Shown: piece after piece, positions 24,383-34,197 of the stretch
Numbering within the stretch: the stretch's first letter is position 1
Layout: the number at the start of each line of letters is the position of its first letter
Source: Candidatus Kaiserbacteria bacterium
GTDB taxonomy: Bacteria > Patescibacteriota > Minisyncoccia > Phycocordibacterales > UBA2100
Length of the DNA: 47,351 nucleotides
Reading direction: 5' to 3'
Assembly (NCBI GenBank): GCA_028286585.1
Contig: JAQBRI010000006.1
Location: 80,558 to 127,908 of the forward strand
Translations under genes and position numbers: made by a program
The notes under the pieces: model-generated
What the model was told of the DNA's origin: nothing
The model's input: only the letters and a program-made list of their open reading frames with translations
Database searches by the model: none

Positions 24383-25843
24383 TTATTCCTTTCGCGCAAA
24401 CATGTTGATAGGTTTCGTGTTTGAAACGACTGCCTGCTTGATCAATTCACTTGTCGTTGGCATTACGGGTCCGATCATGTCTGCAATCATATACAACCCT
24501 TGAACAAGATCATGAATCATGCGTTGACCTGCTTCGAGGTCAGTTTTAACTACCTTAAAAGGAGCCGTTTCAGTTATTTTTTGATCAAGTTCCTGAATAT
24601 AGGACCATATCGAGATAAGTGCACGATCAAATTCATAATTATTTAAAGACGAAATGTAATCTGTATACACAGTTGCACGTAAAATACTTGACTGTAATGT
24701 TGATGGAATTTCTTTTACTAAATCAACAGTCAAATGCGTTTGAGCTAGCTGCATGACACGCGCAACAAGATTGCCAAGACCATTTGCAAGATCGGCATTA
24801 TACGCCTCCTTAAATCGCTCGATAGTAAAGTCAGAATCCTCTGTTGGATGAATGTGTCGCAACAAGAAAAAACGTAGCGCATCTATTCCGTATTCCTCAG
24901 CAACCGCTATCGGATCGATAACATTACCGATCGATTTACTCATTTTTTGTCCTCCACTCGTAATAAAACCGTGATACAAAATATGCTGCGTTGTAGGAAT
25001 TCCTGCCGACATAAGCATTCCCTGCCACATGATCGACTGAAAGCGTACCTGATCTTTGCCCGCCATTTGATACGTAACTCCGTCTACCCAATATTTCTTA
25101 AAATTTCCTTCTTCGTTCGGCCAATCAAGAGTAGAAATGTAGTTTGTGAGCGCATCAAACCACACGTACATCACCTGCATATCATCATCCGGGACTGGAA
25201 TTCCCCATGACATCTTTTCTTTTACCCGCGAAATAGAAAAATCCTCCAAACCACTTTCTACAAAGTTAATTGCTTCCTTTCTGCGCCACTCTGGCACAAC
25301 TACGCCAGGCTGCGAAAGGTATTCAAGTAATTTCTTTTGATATTTGCTTAGAAGGAAAAAATAATTTTCTTCTTCAAGCTCTATCAAATCCATGGTCGGA
25401 TGGTTCGGACACTTTCCGTCAACAAGTTCAGATTCTTTTATAAATGCCTCATCTCCAACACAGTACAAACCTTTGTAGACCCTCTTTTCGATATCGCCAT
25501 TTTTTAGACACCTCTTCCACATTTCTTGTGCAGCAACAACGTGATGAGGATCGGTCGTTCGAATAAAATGGAGATTGGCAGATAGGTTAAGTTTTTCTTT
25601 GAGCGAACGAAATTGTTCCGCATACTGATCTACGTATTTCTGCACTTCCATATCAGCCTTTTGCGCTGCTTCAAACAACTTTTGTCCATGCTCATCGGTG
25701 CCTGTATTAAAAAATACGTCGACTCCCTGTAGCGCCCAGTATCGAACCAAACAGTCGGCCTGCACCATTTCGAGCGCAAAGCCAACATGTGGCGAGGCAT
25801 TTACATAGGGAAGAGTCGTGGTGAGATAAAATGGCTTTTTCAT
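24383..25843 (-). CDS. metG: Methionyl-tRNA synthetase (486 aa)
   Basis: Class I synthetase. PYVNASPHVGFALEM carries the HIGH-equivalent (HVGF), and GQKMSKSIG is the KMSKS loop. The zinc-knuckle region (YCVGDEAF, GKCPNHPTMD) lacks the second cysteine of each pair. The C-terminal tRNA-binding domain found in longer forms is missing, as in the short type. ATG 25843 is taken as start; a TTG at 25852 has AGGAG nine bases upstream and is a serious alternative. It follows the permease gene by about a dozen bases and precedes tatD. Confidence 0.95.
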   Translation of the reverse strand: MKKPFYLTTTLPYVNASPHVGFALEMVQADCLVRYWALQGVDVFFNTGTDEHGQKLFEAAQKADMEVQKYVDQYAEQFRSLKEKLNLSANLHFIRTTDPHHVVAAQEMWKRCLKNGDIEKRVYKGLYCVGDEAFIKESELVDGKCPNHPTMDLIELEEENYFFLLSKYQKKLLEYLSQPGVVVPEWRRKEAINFVESGLEDFSISRVKEKMSWGIPVPDDDMQVMYVWFDALTNYISTLDWPNEEGNFKKYWVDGVTYQMAGKDQVRFQSIMWQGMLMSAGIPTTQHILYHGFITSGGQKMSKSIGNVIDPIAVAEEYGIDALRFFLLRHIHPTEDSDFTIERFKEAYNADLANGLGNLVARVMQLAQTHLTVDLVKEIPSTLQSSILRATVYTDYISSLNNYEFDRALISIWSYIQELDQKITETAPFKVVKTDLEAGQRMIHDLVQGLYMIADMIGPVMPTTSELIKQAVVSNTKPINMFARKE

Positions 25844-25856
25844 ATTGAACAAAATA

Positions 25857-26909
25857 CTATTCTCCTAAACTTAGTCTATTGCGTTCGATGTCGCGCACTA
25901 GTTCTTGAATGGTTGCGGCAATCGGTACCGAGAGGATAATGCCTAGGAATCCCGCAAGCTTGGCTCCTATGATGAGCGCCAATATCACCAATAAGGGTGG
26001 CACTCCTACGACACGCGTCACAACGAGCGGATAGATTAGGTGATTTTCGAGCTGTTGCGCGACCACATACAAGCCTACGGTCAAAAGTCCGAGTGTCGCT
26101 CCCCCATCGGCAAACGCAATTGCAACAGCAGGCACCGCAGAAAGTGTCGGTCCAAAAACAGGAATGATTTCAAAACATGCAGCAATGAGAGCCAACACCA
26201 GCGCATGCGGAACCTGAAGAATACTTAGTCCCATAAATACCAACACTCCCATAATGAGCGCGAGTACCATTTGCCCCTGCATCCAAAGCCCAATTTTATG
26301 CTGCGATCGCCGCCAAAGTCCAAGAATATAAGGCTGGTGCGGACGAGGTACTATGATGCGTAAAAAGTCGTCGACACCTGTCTCGAGTACCGCAAAATAA
26401 AATGAAAACACAATGATGATGATAAGTGACAGTACGCCGCCAAATATTTTACTTGCCGCACCATATGCGGTTGAATAAGCCTCGACACCAAATACGCCCT
26501 GAATGGCAGCTACCATGGAACCCGCAGAAAAGGTCGAGAGTGAAGGAAGTCCAAATACGTGTGTATATTGATCGAGCGAAGTGACCGCATTGAGTTGAGA
26601 AATATATTCAGGCAGCGACTGGGCAAGCGTGATGATATCGCCCAGAACCGTCGGGAGGAAGAAAAATACGATGGAAAAGAATATCGAAAGCAATATGAGA
26701 TACACCAAAATAACCGCAGCAACGCGTGGTACTTTGTGACGGCGAAGCCCTACGACAGCTGGCTCCATGGCCGAGGCTATGACGATAGCGGTAAATACAT
26801 CGAGTACGATGTCTCTAATCGTATAGAGGAAGACTACCAAAAGCCCGACCAACACTGTTTTAAAGACCGTTCCAACTGTTATTGATACGTTTAAATTCCG
26901 GTCGTCCAT
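25857..26909 (-). CDS. AI-2E family permease-like protein (350 aa)
   Basis: Polytopic membrane protein of the AI-2E/YdgG family (PF01594): about seven to eight hydrophobic segments, with the family signatures SAMEPAVVGLRRHKVPRV in the first third and EIIPVFGPTLSAVPAV near residue 245. Family members export or exchange small molecules (autoinducer-2, Na+/H+); the substrate here is unknown. A -10 (TAGGAT) lies exactly six bases before the ATG, so the mRNA is probably leaderless; metG and tatD follow in the same direction. Confidence 0.88.
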   Translation of the reverse strand: MDDRNLNVSITVGTVFKTVLVGLLVVFLYTIRDIVLDVFTAIVIASAMEPAVVGLRRHKVPRVAAVILVYLILLSIFFSIVFFFLPTVLGDIITLAQSLPEYISQLNAVTSLDQYTHVFGLPSLSTFSAGSMVAAIQGVFGVEAYSTAYGAASKIFGGVLSLIIIIVFSFYFAVLETGVDDFLRIIVPRPHQPYILGLWRRSQHKIGLWMQGQMVLALIMGVLVFMGLSILQVPHALVLALIAACFEIIPVFGPTLSAVPAVAIAFADGGATLGLLTVGLYVVAQQLENHLIYPLVVTRVVGVPPLLVILALIIGAKLAGFLGIILSVPIAATIQELVRDIERNRLSLGE

Positions 26910-26953
26910 ATAGGAATCCTATCACAGCAACCATGGTTGGTAAAAATAGGGTG

Positions 26954-28366
26954 CTATTTAAGGAGATTGGTCAGCTCAGAGATATTGACGCGTTTTTGCT
27001 CTCCAGTATCACGATCACGAATAGTGACAGTATCTTTGAGCGATGCGTCTTCGGTACCGAGTGTGCCAAAGTCGATGGTGATACATGCCGGAGTACCAAT
27101 TTCATCTTGTCGGCGATAGCGTTTGCCAATGTTACCGTTGTCGTCCCACATAATTTGTGGAATTTCCTTTTTGAGTGCAACGTAAACTTCGCGTGCTTTT
27201 GCCACAAGTTCGGGCTTGTTTTTAAGAAGCGGAAACACAGCCGCCTTTACTGGTGCAAGATGTTTTGGGAATCTGAGGAATATTCGAGACTCCCCTCCAA
27301 GCTCATCTTCGGTATATGCCTTTGCTATCACTGCAAGAATATGACGCCCAAGTCCGAATGTTGGTTCGAGCACATGAGGTATCAATTTCGTTCCGTCGGG
27401 ATTTAGATATTCCAAAGCAACTTTGCTGTGCTCGATATGATTCTTGAGATCAAAATCGGTTCTATAGGCAAGTCCTCCGATTTCTTTATATCCAAATGGG
27501 TACTTAAAATAAAAATCCATTGTTCGCTTACTGTAGTGCGCCCGATCCCCGTCTCCGACTTCTATTTCTTGTATATCGTCGGATGCAAATCCAAGGGCCT
27601 TAAACCAGGCATGAAATTGTGCTCGCCAATATTCGAATTGTTCCTGCCACATCTCCTCAGAAATAAAATATTCGAACTCCATAATTTCGAGTTCTCGTAC
27701 ACGAAATATAAAATCACGTGGAGCAATTTCATTTCTAAAGGACTTGCCTATTTGTGCAATACCAAATGGCAATTTTGGGTGATATGAGTCGATGATATTT
27801 TTAAAATTAACGAACATGCCTTGCGCTGTTTCGGGACGCAAATACACTGGCATTTCGCCACCTTCGGTAGATCCAACCGATGATTTGAACATCATATTGA
27901 ACTGGCGAGGTAGTCCAAGAGAACCTTTTTTGCCGCACTCCTCGCACACCATGTCTTTTGCAAAAGCGGTAAAATCACGCGTTAAACTCGTGAGATCCTC
28001 GGCAAACTGCTCATGCGCCACCGTAGGATTCTTTTCATAAAAAGCTTCTAGAACATGATCCGCGCGAAAACGATGTTTGCAGTTCGCACACTCGACCATA
28101 GGATCATTAAATCCGCCAACGTGGCCGCTCGCTTCCCACACTTTAGGATTCATTAATATTGCTGAGTCGATTCCATACATATCATCGCGACTATCAACAA
28201 ACATTCTCCACCAGAGATTTTCAATATTCTTTTTGAGTGTAGTGCCGAGAGGTCCGTAATCCCATGTACCGGCTAGGCCTCCGTATATTTCTGAACCTTG
28301 GTAAATAAAACCGCGGCGTTTACAGAGAGAAACAACCTTTTCCATTACCTCGTGTTCTTGTGCCAT
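26954..28366 (-). CDS. glyS: Glycyl-tRNA synthetase, homodimeric type (470 aa)
   Basis: Class II synthetase of the eukaryote/Gram-positive alpha2 type. GFIYQGSEIYGGLAGTWDYG at the start, zinc-ligand cysteine pairs (CANC and CEEC), motif 2 around FRNEIAPRDFIFRVRELEIMEFEYF, motif 3 near EPTFGLGRHILAVI, and a C-terminal anticodon-binding domain. The start at 28366 (MAQEHEVM) is preceded by GATACT seven bases upstream. It stands alone between the beta-repeat protein and the permease. Confidence 0.96.
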   Translation of the reverse strand: MAQEHEVMEKVVSLCKRRGFIYQGSEIYGGLAGTWDYGPLGTTLKKNIENLWWRMFVDSRDDMYGIDSAILMNPKVWEASGHVGGFNDPMVECANCKHRFRADHVLEAFYEKNPTVAHEQFAEDLTSLTRDFTAFAKDMVCEECGKKGSLGLPRQFNMMFKSSVGSTEGGEMPVYLRPETAQGMFVNFKNIIDSYHPKLPFGIAQIGKSFRNEIAPRDFIFRVRELEIMEFEYFISEEMWQEQFEYWRAQFHAWFKALGFASDDIQEIEVGDGDRAHYSKRTMDFYFKYPFGYKEIGGLAYRTDFDLKNHIEHSKVALEYLNPDGTKLIPHVLEPTFGLGRHILAVIAKAYTEDELGGESRIFLRFPKHLAPVKAAVFPLLKNKPELVAKAREVYVALKKEIPQIMWDDNGNIGKRYRRQDEIGTPACITIDFGTLGTEDASLKDTVTIRDRDTGEQKRVNISELTNLLK

Positions 28367-28435
28367 TCCCCACAGTATCGCCCATTTAGTCCATGCACAC
28401 AAGGACCCAAAATCCCATAAAACCCCTTTTAGCTT

Positions 28436-30409
28436 TTACTGCGTGACGGCTGGATCGACAGGAGACGGTATCGAATCCCCCTTGAGATCGATCGACACAT
28501 TTGAGACATCGGTCGACGAAGTTGATGAAATATAAATGCTCTGTCCAGTAACTGAGTCGGTACCTGTAAATACGATATCCTGTACAAGAATCGGTTTTTG
28601 GCCTAGCTGACTGATTGATGGTGTAAACCCAACCTCGAAGGCAGCCTGTCGCGGCTGCGAGCCATTGCCGACACCAGCGGCTATATCGCCTACGTCCCAC
28701 GTTACGGCACCATTGGTTTGATTGAAGTGTATCTTTTCATAACTTGGACTGGTTTTCCCTGTTGAGCGAACATACACAGGCATAACCGCAGTAACTTTCG
28801 CGTTTTTGATTGGATTGGTCGTATTAAGAAGTGTGAACACAATTGCATAGGTTGTTTCTACCCCAACTTTTGGCGGCATTGGTCCGGTACTGCCATAAGG
28901 TGATGAATAATACAAGCCGTTCGCTGCAAGGACAACATTGCTCGAAAGTGTAAATTTCTTTTCGGCAGTTGACTGTAATGTTTCAATTGCGCCTACATCC
29001 GAGACGCGTGTTCCGGCAGCAGAAAGCGCAATAGTGAGATTGGGACTTGGTTTACCCGTAAGTTCGTCATTCGTTGGAGCGACAAAACTAAACGTCAAGA
29101 TTCCTGTCGCACCCGGGGCAAGATTGTGAAGCGCGGGAACTGTACTCTTATTCCAAATAATAGTGCCATCGTTTGAGCGATAAAAACCATCGGGTGTGGC
29201 AACTGTCGAACCATTTATTTGGTATCCGCTAAATTGTGCAATGATGGTTGCGTCGTTAATAGCTGTTGGCAAATTGTTGGTATATGCAATTGTTGCGACT
29301 ACTTTTTGCCCTGGCTTTAAGACGATGACAGGCTGGGATGACTGTGTATTGTCCCCAACATTGAGACTGAGTCCCAGAAATGGCTGTGCAACACCAATGG
29401 TGTATGCATTGCTTGCAAGGGGCACATCAAGCGTGGTCGATGTCGCGCTCGCGTACGTTCCTGCAATAAACGTAAATACCCGAGCATCATTGGTTGCTCC
29501 AGTGAGTACCCCATTAATTACAATTTCCTTTTGACTGCCGGGGTTCATGTCCCCAAGTTTTGCTATCGAATTACTGTCGAGTGATGGCTGCGATGACGTG
29601 AGCTTGAAACCAAATGGCAATCGCACTTGTACTAACGCGCCTTTGATAGGCGTAGTTGCGTTTGATGATATGGTTGCGGTCAATTCGATAGGCTGGCCAG
29701 AGACTGTCTGCGTGTTGCCTTTTACAACGACAGATAGCGGTGCAGAACCGTAGGTAAACGCATACTCATTACTTGCAGTAAATACAGCGTTTGATCCATT
29801 GAGCCGATATTGCAGTTCTACCTTGATAGCACCTGGTGAACCCTGTGTACCATTGAGTACCGCATACGCCACACCTCGGCGTGTCTCACCCGGATGAATG
29901 GTGCCGAGGGACTGAGTCCATTGGGGTTGTGCGGTTATAAAATCTGCCGGCGAGCGCGTACCATTTGGATACGTGACGATGAGGCGCGTAAGTTCAAGTG
30001 ATGTGGTATTACCGTTCGTTATGGCAATTTGCAGTTCCGTTTTATTACCACTTGATACTTGAGACGGTCCAGAAATGGCAATATCAATATTTGATGCCGA
30101 AGCACCACTACTCCCACCGCCAAACGTAAAGAAAAACAAAAAGTAACCACTTGCTGCGATGAAAAACAGTACTGCAAGTCCAAGGAGCCACATAAGGAGT
30201 GTCCTCGCCGTATTCATACCCCGAGGAGCAACCATGGTCGAAGCCAGTTTTGGTTCTTCGCGAACCCAATCAGTTTTGACCATATCTGGATCCTGAGAAA
30301 GTGCGCGCCGATCTCGCTCCTTGAGCGTTGGCTCTATTGCACGAGAATACATCGCGCGACGCAGTCTATCGATCTTCTCTGGATTTTCATTACTCCCTTG
30401 CGGTGACAT
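28436..30409 (-). CDS. Membrane-anchored beta-repeat protein (657 aa)
   Basis: A cytoplasmic basic segment (residues 1-65), one membrane helix (about 70-93: LLMWLLGLAVLFFIAASGYF), then about 560 extracytoplasmic residues of Asn/Thr/Ser-rich beta sandwiches resembling DUF11/CARDB-type repeats (NKTELQIAITNGNTTSLELT, GQPIELTATISSNATTP, GVETTYAIVFTLLNTTNP). No catalytic site is apparent; a structural or adhesive envelope role is inference. An extended -10 (TGG TATTAT) lies exactly six bases before the ATG at 30409. Confidence 0.75.
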   Translation of the reverse strand: MSPQGSNENPEKIDRLRRAMYSRAIEPTLKERDRRALSQDPDMVKTDWVREEPKLASTMVAPRGMNTARTLLMWLLGLAVLFFIAASGYFLFFFTFGGGSSGASASNIDIAISGPSQVSSGNKTELQIAITNGNTTSLELTRLIVTYPNGTRSPADFITAQPQWTQSLGTIHPGETRRGVAYAVLNGTQGSPGAIKVELQYRLNGSNAVFTASNEYAFTYGSAPLSVVVKGNTQTVSGQPIELTATISSNATTPIKGALVQVRLPFGFKLTSSQPSLDSNSIAKLGDMNPGSQKEIVINGVLTGATNDARVFTFIAGTYASATSTTLDVPLASNAYTIGVAQPFLGLSLNVGDNTQSSQPVIVLKPGQKVVATIAYTNNLPTAINDATIIAQFSGYQINGSTVATPDGFYRSNDGTIIWNKSTVPALHNLAPGATGILTFSFVAPTNDELTGKPSPNLTIALSAAGTRVSDVGAIETLQSTAEKKFTLSSNVVLAANGLYYSSPYGSTGPMPPKVGVETTYAIVFTLLNTTNPIKNAKVTAVMPVYVRSTGKTSPSYEKIHFNQTNGAVTWDVGDIAAGVGNGSQPRQAAFEVGFTPSISQLGQKPILVQDIVFTGTDSVTGQSIYISSTSSTDVSNVSIDLKGDSIPSPVDPAVTQ

Positions 30410-30455
30410 AGTGAAATAATACCATGAGTCTCATCACGGCTGTTCCTGAAGTGAT

Positions 30456-31028
30456 TTACAAATGTGTTTCCGAGAGCGCCCTGTTAATAGAGTTTAAAAG
30501 TTCATTGCGCGACCGCATTGCCTCATCGAGGGATTCTTCGACGAGCATGGTATGCGTAAAAAGACTCGTTCCTACCGCCTCAGTCGATAAGTAACCGAGT
30601 GTATGCAGTACCCGTGCCACTGTCACCAACTCTACTATTGGTACCGTTGCCACGTCGGTAGTTGCGAGCGTCTCATGTGCATTTTTTAATGTCTGATATA
30701 AATATTCATGTTGTTCCTCGCCAATAACCATGCGGGTTATCAGTGCCGCAGTACGAGCAAAAGCACTTTGCGCCGACATGTTCCCCACAAGAGGAGCGAG
30801 AGCCACCGTACCTGCCAGTCGCCAACCACGCTTGCCTTTGATTAGGGACACTTTTACTCGGCTATAGTGCGTGATCGAATATCGCATCTTTGAATAGCTT
30901 GCGCGAGCAGCTCCTGCGCGCGCCCACACCAATCCAAAGTCTTGTGTATAAAGCGCAACAAGCCGATCGGCTTCTCCTCGCTCGCGACTTCCTAATACGA
31001 TTGCCTCTGTTGAATATTTTTGATACAT
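30456..31028 (-). CDS. recO: DNA repair protein RecO (190 aa)
   Basis: Loads RecA onto SSB-coated DNA. The N-terminal OB fold is clear (YSTEAIVLGSRERGEADRLV, LYTQDFGLVWARAGAARAS, SRVKVSLIKGKRGW), followed by a helical domain; the usual C-terminal zinc finger is missing and the protein is shorter than the E. coli form (242 aa). It starts two bases after the ileS stop, so it is co-transcribed with it. Its partners recA and ssb are both in the window. Confidence 0.88.
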   Translation of the reverse strand: MYQKYSTEAIVLGSRERGEADRLVALYTQDFGLVWARAGAARASYSKMRYSITHYSRVKVSLIKGKRGWRLAGTVALAPLVGNMSAQSAFARTAALITRMVIGEEQHEYLYQTLKNAHETLATTDVATVPIVELVTVARVLHTLGYLSTEAVGTSLFTHTMLVEESLDEAMRSRNELLNSINRALSETHL

Positions 31029-31030
31029 GT

Positions 31031-33898
31031 TTACAGAGCCAATGAGATGACCCCTTTTCCAATAATAGTTACTTCAGTTCCAGCATTTTCCTTTTCTTCG
31101 ATTAACGATATGCTCGCAACTTTTTGCAACTGTTCTTTTGCCTCGCTCACAAAGGCAAGAAAATCGATATCACCACTTATAAAAAGTGTTGTTGCCTCTC
31201 CGGGTTTGAGTCCTGTTTTCTTTCGTTCATCCTGCACCGCACGCAACAATTCGCGGATTTGACCCTCGCGGTTCAGTTCGGGAGTTATGACCGTATCAAG
31301 CATATAGGCATCACCCAGTATTACTTCTCGCACATTCATCTCTTCTTTAATGAGGGCAAGATATTCATCGAGCCGTGCAGGGTGCGATCCGTCGTGCTTT
31401 ACCGTAAAACTGGTGAGCGGCTGTCGTACGGGAATACTTTGTTTGGTACGGTAGCTCAGTCCTTCGGTCACATGAACACGAGTAGCCGACATAACAGCAA
31501 TGACTTCCATTTGCTCCGACGTGAGTCGTGCAGTTTCGCTCCACATGCACAAATGTACACTTTCCGGATCGACTTCTGTACGAGTCGAGAGCCACAACAT
31601 CTCTGCAATAAAAGGCGCAAATGGCGCAATCATTTTTGCAGTTTCCTGAAGGACGTACAAAATAGTCGAGAGTGCCAACTGTTTATCATCACCATCGGTT
31701 TTTACACGCTCACGCGATCGGCGCAAATACCATGTTGAAAAGTCTTCGATAAACAATGCGAGCGGACGAGTCGCGCTCGCCAAGTCATATTGATACATCG
31801 ATTCGGTAATACTGATACGCAGCTGCATCAGGCGAGCAAGTATCCATTGATCCAAAATATGCGTACTGGTATTCGACGCAACGTGTGTCGCATCATTTTT
31901 GTACAGTTCGTAAAATGAGAGTACGTTTTCAAGCCGAGTAAGTACACCTTTCCACTCGCTCACTCCTTTTTCGCTAAAGCTCAGGTTATCGGCTTGCATT
32001 ACTGGCGAAGAAAGTAGATACAGGCGTAAAGCATCTGCACCAAATTTTTCGACAATCTCCATCGGGTCGGGATAGTTTTGGAGTTTTTTCGACATTTTCT
32101 TGCCGTCTTCTGCGAGTACGATGCCATTTACAATCACATTTTGAAACGCGTTCTTTTCGAAAATTGCTCCAGAGAGCACGTGCAGGTAATAAAACCATGC
32201 ACGAGTTTGATCCAATCCTTCAGCAATGAATTGTGCAGGAAATGCTTTTTCAAATTTTTCTTTATTTTCAAACGGATAATGCACTTGTCCGTACGGCATC
32301 GAACCAGAATCAAACCAGGTGTCGAGCACATCTGGAATTCTTTTCATGGTACCCCCGCAATCACACGGCACTGTAATTTCGTCCACTATATGTTTATGTA
32401 GATCATCAACATGCTTTCCACTCGCCTCTTCGAGCTCGCTGGCACTTCCAAACACTCGATATTTTTTGCAGGCTTCGCACTTCCACAACGGAATGACACT
32501 TGCCCAAAAGCGCTGACGAGAAATGGACCAATCTCGCGCTCCTGTAAGCCAATTGCCCCATCGACCTTCTTTGATGTGTTCCGGTGACCAGTTAATATTT
32601 TTTGCACTTTCCAAGAGCTGCGGTTTTATTTTCTCAACATTCACAAACCATGACGTTGTCGCATAGTTAATAAGCGGCGTGTCGCAACGCCAACAATGCG
32701 GGTATGAGTGTTCATATTTTTCCTTTGCAAACAAAAGCCCCTTGCCTGCCAAGTATTTTATAACTTCGACATCAGTCGATTGCGGATCTTCGATTGGTTT
32801 GACCGAAAGGCCAGAAAGTTCTTTTACTTCTGCGTGGATAATTCCGTCCATACCCAAGTGCCTGATAAGCGGCAGACCAATCTGCTTTGCAAGTTCCATA
32901 TCCTCGGCACCAAATGCCGGCGCCTGATGAGCGATGCCGGTGCCGCTTTCTGCAGTAATAAAATCCGCCGCATATACTTTCCATGCATTCTCACGATGTT
33001 TGAGTGTCGTATCATTTACATAAGAATCGAAAGGCGGAGTGTATGATTTTCCAACTAGTTCGCTTCCTTTCATTTCTGAAACAATGGAATATGTTTTTTC
33101 ACCAAATGTTTTTTCTACAACTTCTTTTGCAAGTATGTATTTTTTTCCTTCCGACTCAACCGTAACGTAATCAATGTCATTTCCTACAGCGAGTGCGACG
33201 TTGCCTGGGAGTGTCCACGGCGTCGTTGTCCATGCAAGTATAAATGTATTTGGTTCATCTGTGAGCGGAAACATGGCAGTCACCGCCAAGTCCTTAATAT
33301 CTTTGTAGCCTTCAGAAACCTCCTGCTGACTGAGTGTTGTCTCACAACGCGGACAAATGTGCATCGAGCGGTATGCTTCGTACACCAATCCCTTGTCGTA
33401 AATTTGTTTGAATACCCACCACACGCTTTCCATAAAATCTTTACTCATCGTAAAGTATGGATCATCCATATCAGCCCAACGCCCTATGCGCGGAATGATT
33501 CTTTTCCACTCGTCTGCATAGGTCATAACCTTGGAGCGGCACATCTCGTTGAACCTGGCGACTCCAATTGCCTCGATATCTTTTTTGTGTTTACTGCCTA
33601 TTTCTTTTTCGACAATGTTCTCAATTGGGAGTCCGTGACAATCCCAGCCCCATCGACGCGGTACGCGATATCCCTGCATTGTCCAAAATCGCGGAACAAC
33701 GTCTTTGATGACACTCGCTACAATGTGTCCGTAGTGTGGCAGGCCTGTTGCAAAAGGAGGTCCGTCATAAAAAATATAATCCCCTTTTGGAGCATCGCGT
33801 TGTACCGATTTTTGAAAAATCTCATTTGTACCCCAAAATTCGAGTATTGCTTCTTCTCGCTTAGAAGTATCTGATTTACTTATTTCTTGAGACGACAT
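31031..33898 (-). CDS. ileS: Isoleucyl-tRNA synthetase (955 aa)
   Basis: Class I synthetase with an editing domain. PPFATGLPHYGHI is the HIGH motif, GWDCHGLPIENIVEKE the following signature, FITAESGTGIAHQAPAFGAED belongs to the CP1 editing domain, DVLDTWFDSGSMPY is typical, and EDGKKMSKKLQNYPDP is the KMSKS loop. The anticodon-binding domain and a C-terminal extension follow. Length is normal. The start at 33898 is supported by an extended -10 (TGC TAGGAT) exactly six bases before the ATG. Confidence 0.97.
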   Translation of the reverse strand: MSSQEISKSDTSKREEAILEFWGTNEIFQKSVQRDAPKGDYIFYDGPPFATGLPHYGHIVASVIKDVVPRFWTMQGYRVPRRWGWDCHGLPIENIVEKEIGSKHKKDIEAIGVARFNEMCRSKVMTYADEWKRIIPRIGRWADMDDPYFTMSKDFMESVWWVFKQIYDKGLVYEAYRSMHICPRCETTLSQQEVSEGYKDIKDLAVTAMFPLTDEPNTFILAWTTTPWTLPGNVALAVGNDIDYVTVESEGKKYILAKEVVEKTFGEKTYSIVSEMKGSELVGKSYTPPFDSYVNDTTLKHRENAWKVYAADFITAESGTGIAHQAPAFGAEDMELAKQIGLPLIRHLGMDGIIHAEVKELSGLSVKPIEDPQSTDVEVIKYLAGKGLLFAKEKYEHSYPHCWRCDTPLINYATTSWFVNVEKIKPQLLESAKNINWSPEHIKEGRWGNWLTGARDWSISRQRFWASVIPLWKCEACKKYRVFGSASELEEASGKHVDDLHKHIVDEITVPCDCGGTMKRIPDVLDTWFDSGSMPYGQVHYPFENKEKFEKAFPAQFIAEGLDQTRAWFYYLHVLSGAIFEKNAFQNVIVNGIVLAEDGKKMSKKLQNYPDPMEIVEKFGADALRLYLLSSPVMQADNLSFSEKGVSEWKGVLTRLENVLSFYELYKNDATHVASNTSTHILDQWILARLMQLRISITESMYQYDLASATRPLALFIEDFSTWYLRRSRERVKTDGDDKQLALSTILYVLQETAKMIAPFAPFIAEMLWLSTRTEVDPESVHLCMWSETARLTSEQMEVIAVMSATRVHVTEGLSYRTKQSIPVRQPLTSFTVKHDGSHPARLDEYLALIKEEMNVREVILGDAYMLDTVITPELNREGQIRELLRAVQDERKKTGLKPGEATTLFISGDIDFLAFVSEAKEQLQKVASISLIEEKENAGTEVTIIGKGVISLAL

Positions 33899-33966
33899 CC
33901 CCCTATCCTAGCAAAAAAAGTGCCTTTACGCATCGATACTTTTCTTATTGCACATGGATTGATTTG

Positions 33967-34194
33967 CTAGGTTTCAATATAAGTAAATCGTGGGCCGGAA
34001 TAGCCATCACGATCTACAGATTCTAGAAACATTTCTAGTGGTCGCACCCATACATTCTCACCATGCTTGTATACAACAACTTCCTTTGCAGGATCCTCAC
34101 TATCAAGCGCTACATCTAATACCTCAACAATATCTCCCTTAAAATGCCGGTAGTTCCCTCTTTTTAAATCTCTGCCGGTCTGTGACAATTCCAT
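33967..34194 (-). CDS. DUF1653-family protein (75 aa)
   Basis: A compact SH3-like protein. The order RGNYRHFKGDIVEVLDVALDS, EVVVYKHGENVWVRPLEMFLE and PRFTYIE is the full DUF1653 signature (PF07866). The biochemical role is unknown; such proteins are often fused or adjacent to unrelated genes. It begins three bases after argS, so it belongs to that transcript. Confidence 0.88.
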   Translation of the reverse strand: MELSQTGRDLKRGNYRHFKGDIVEVLDVALDSEDPAKEVVVYKHGENVWVRPLEMFLESVDRDGYSGPRFTYIET

Positions 34195-34197
34195 AAC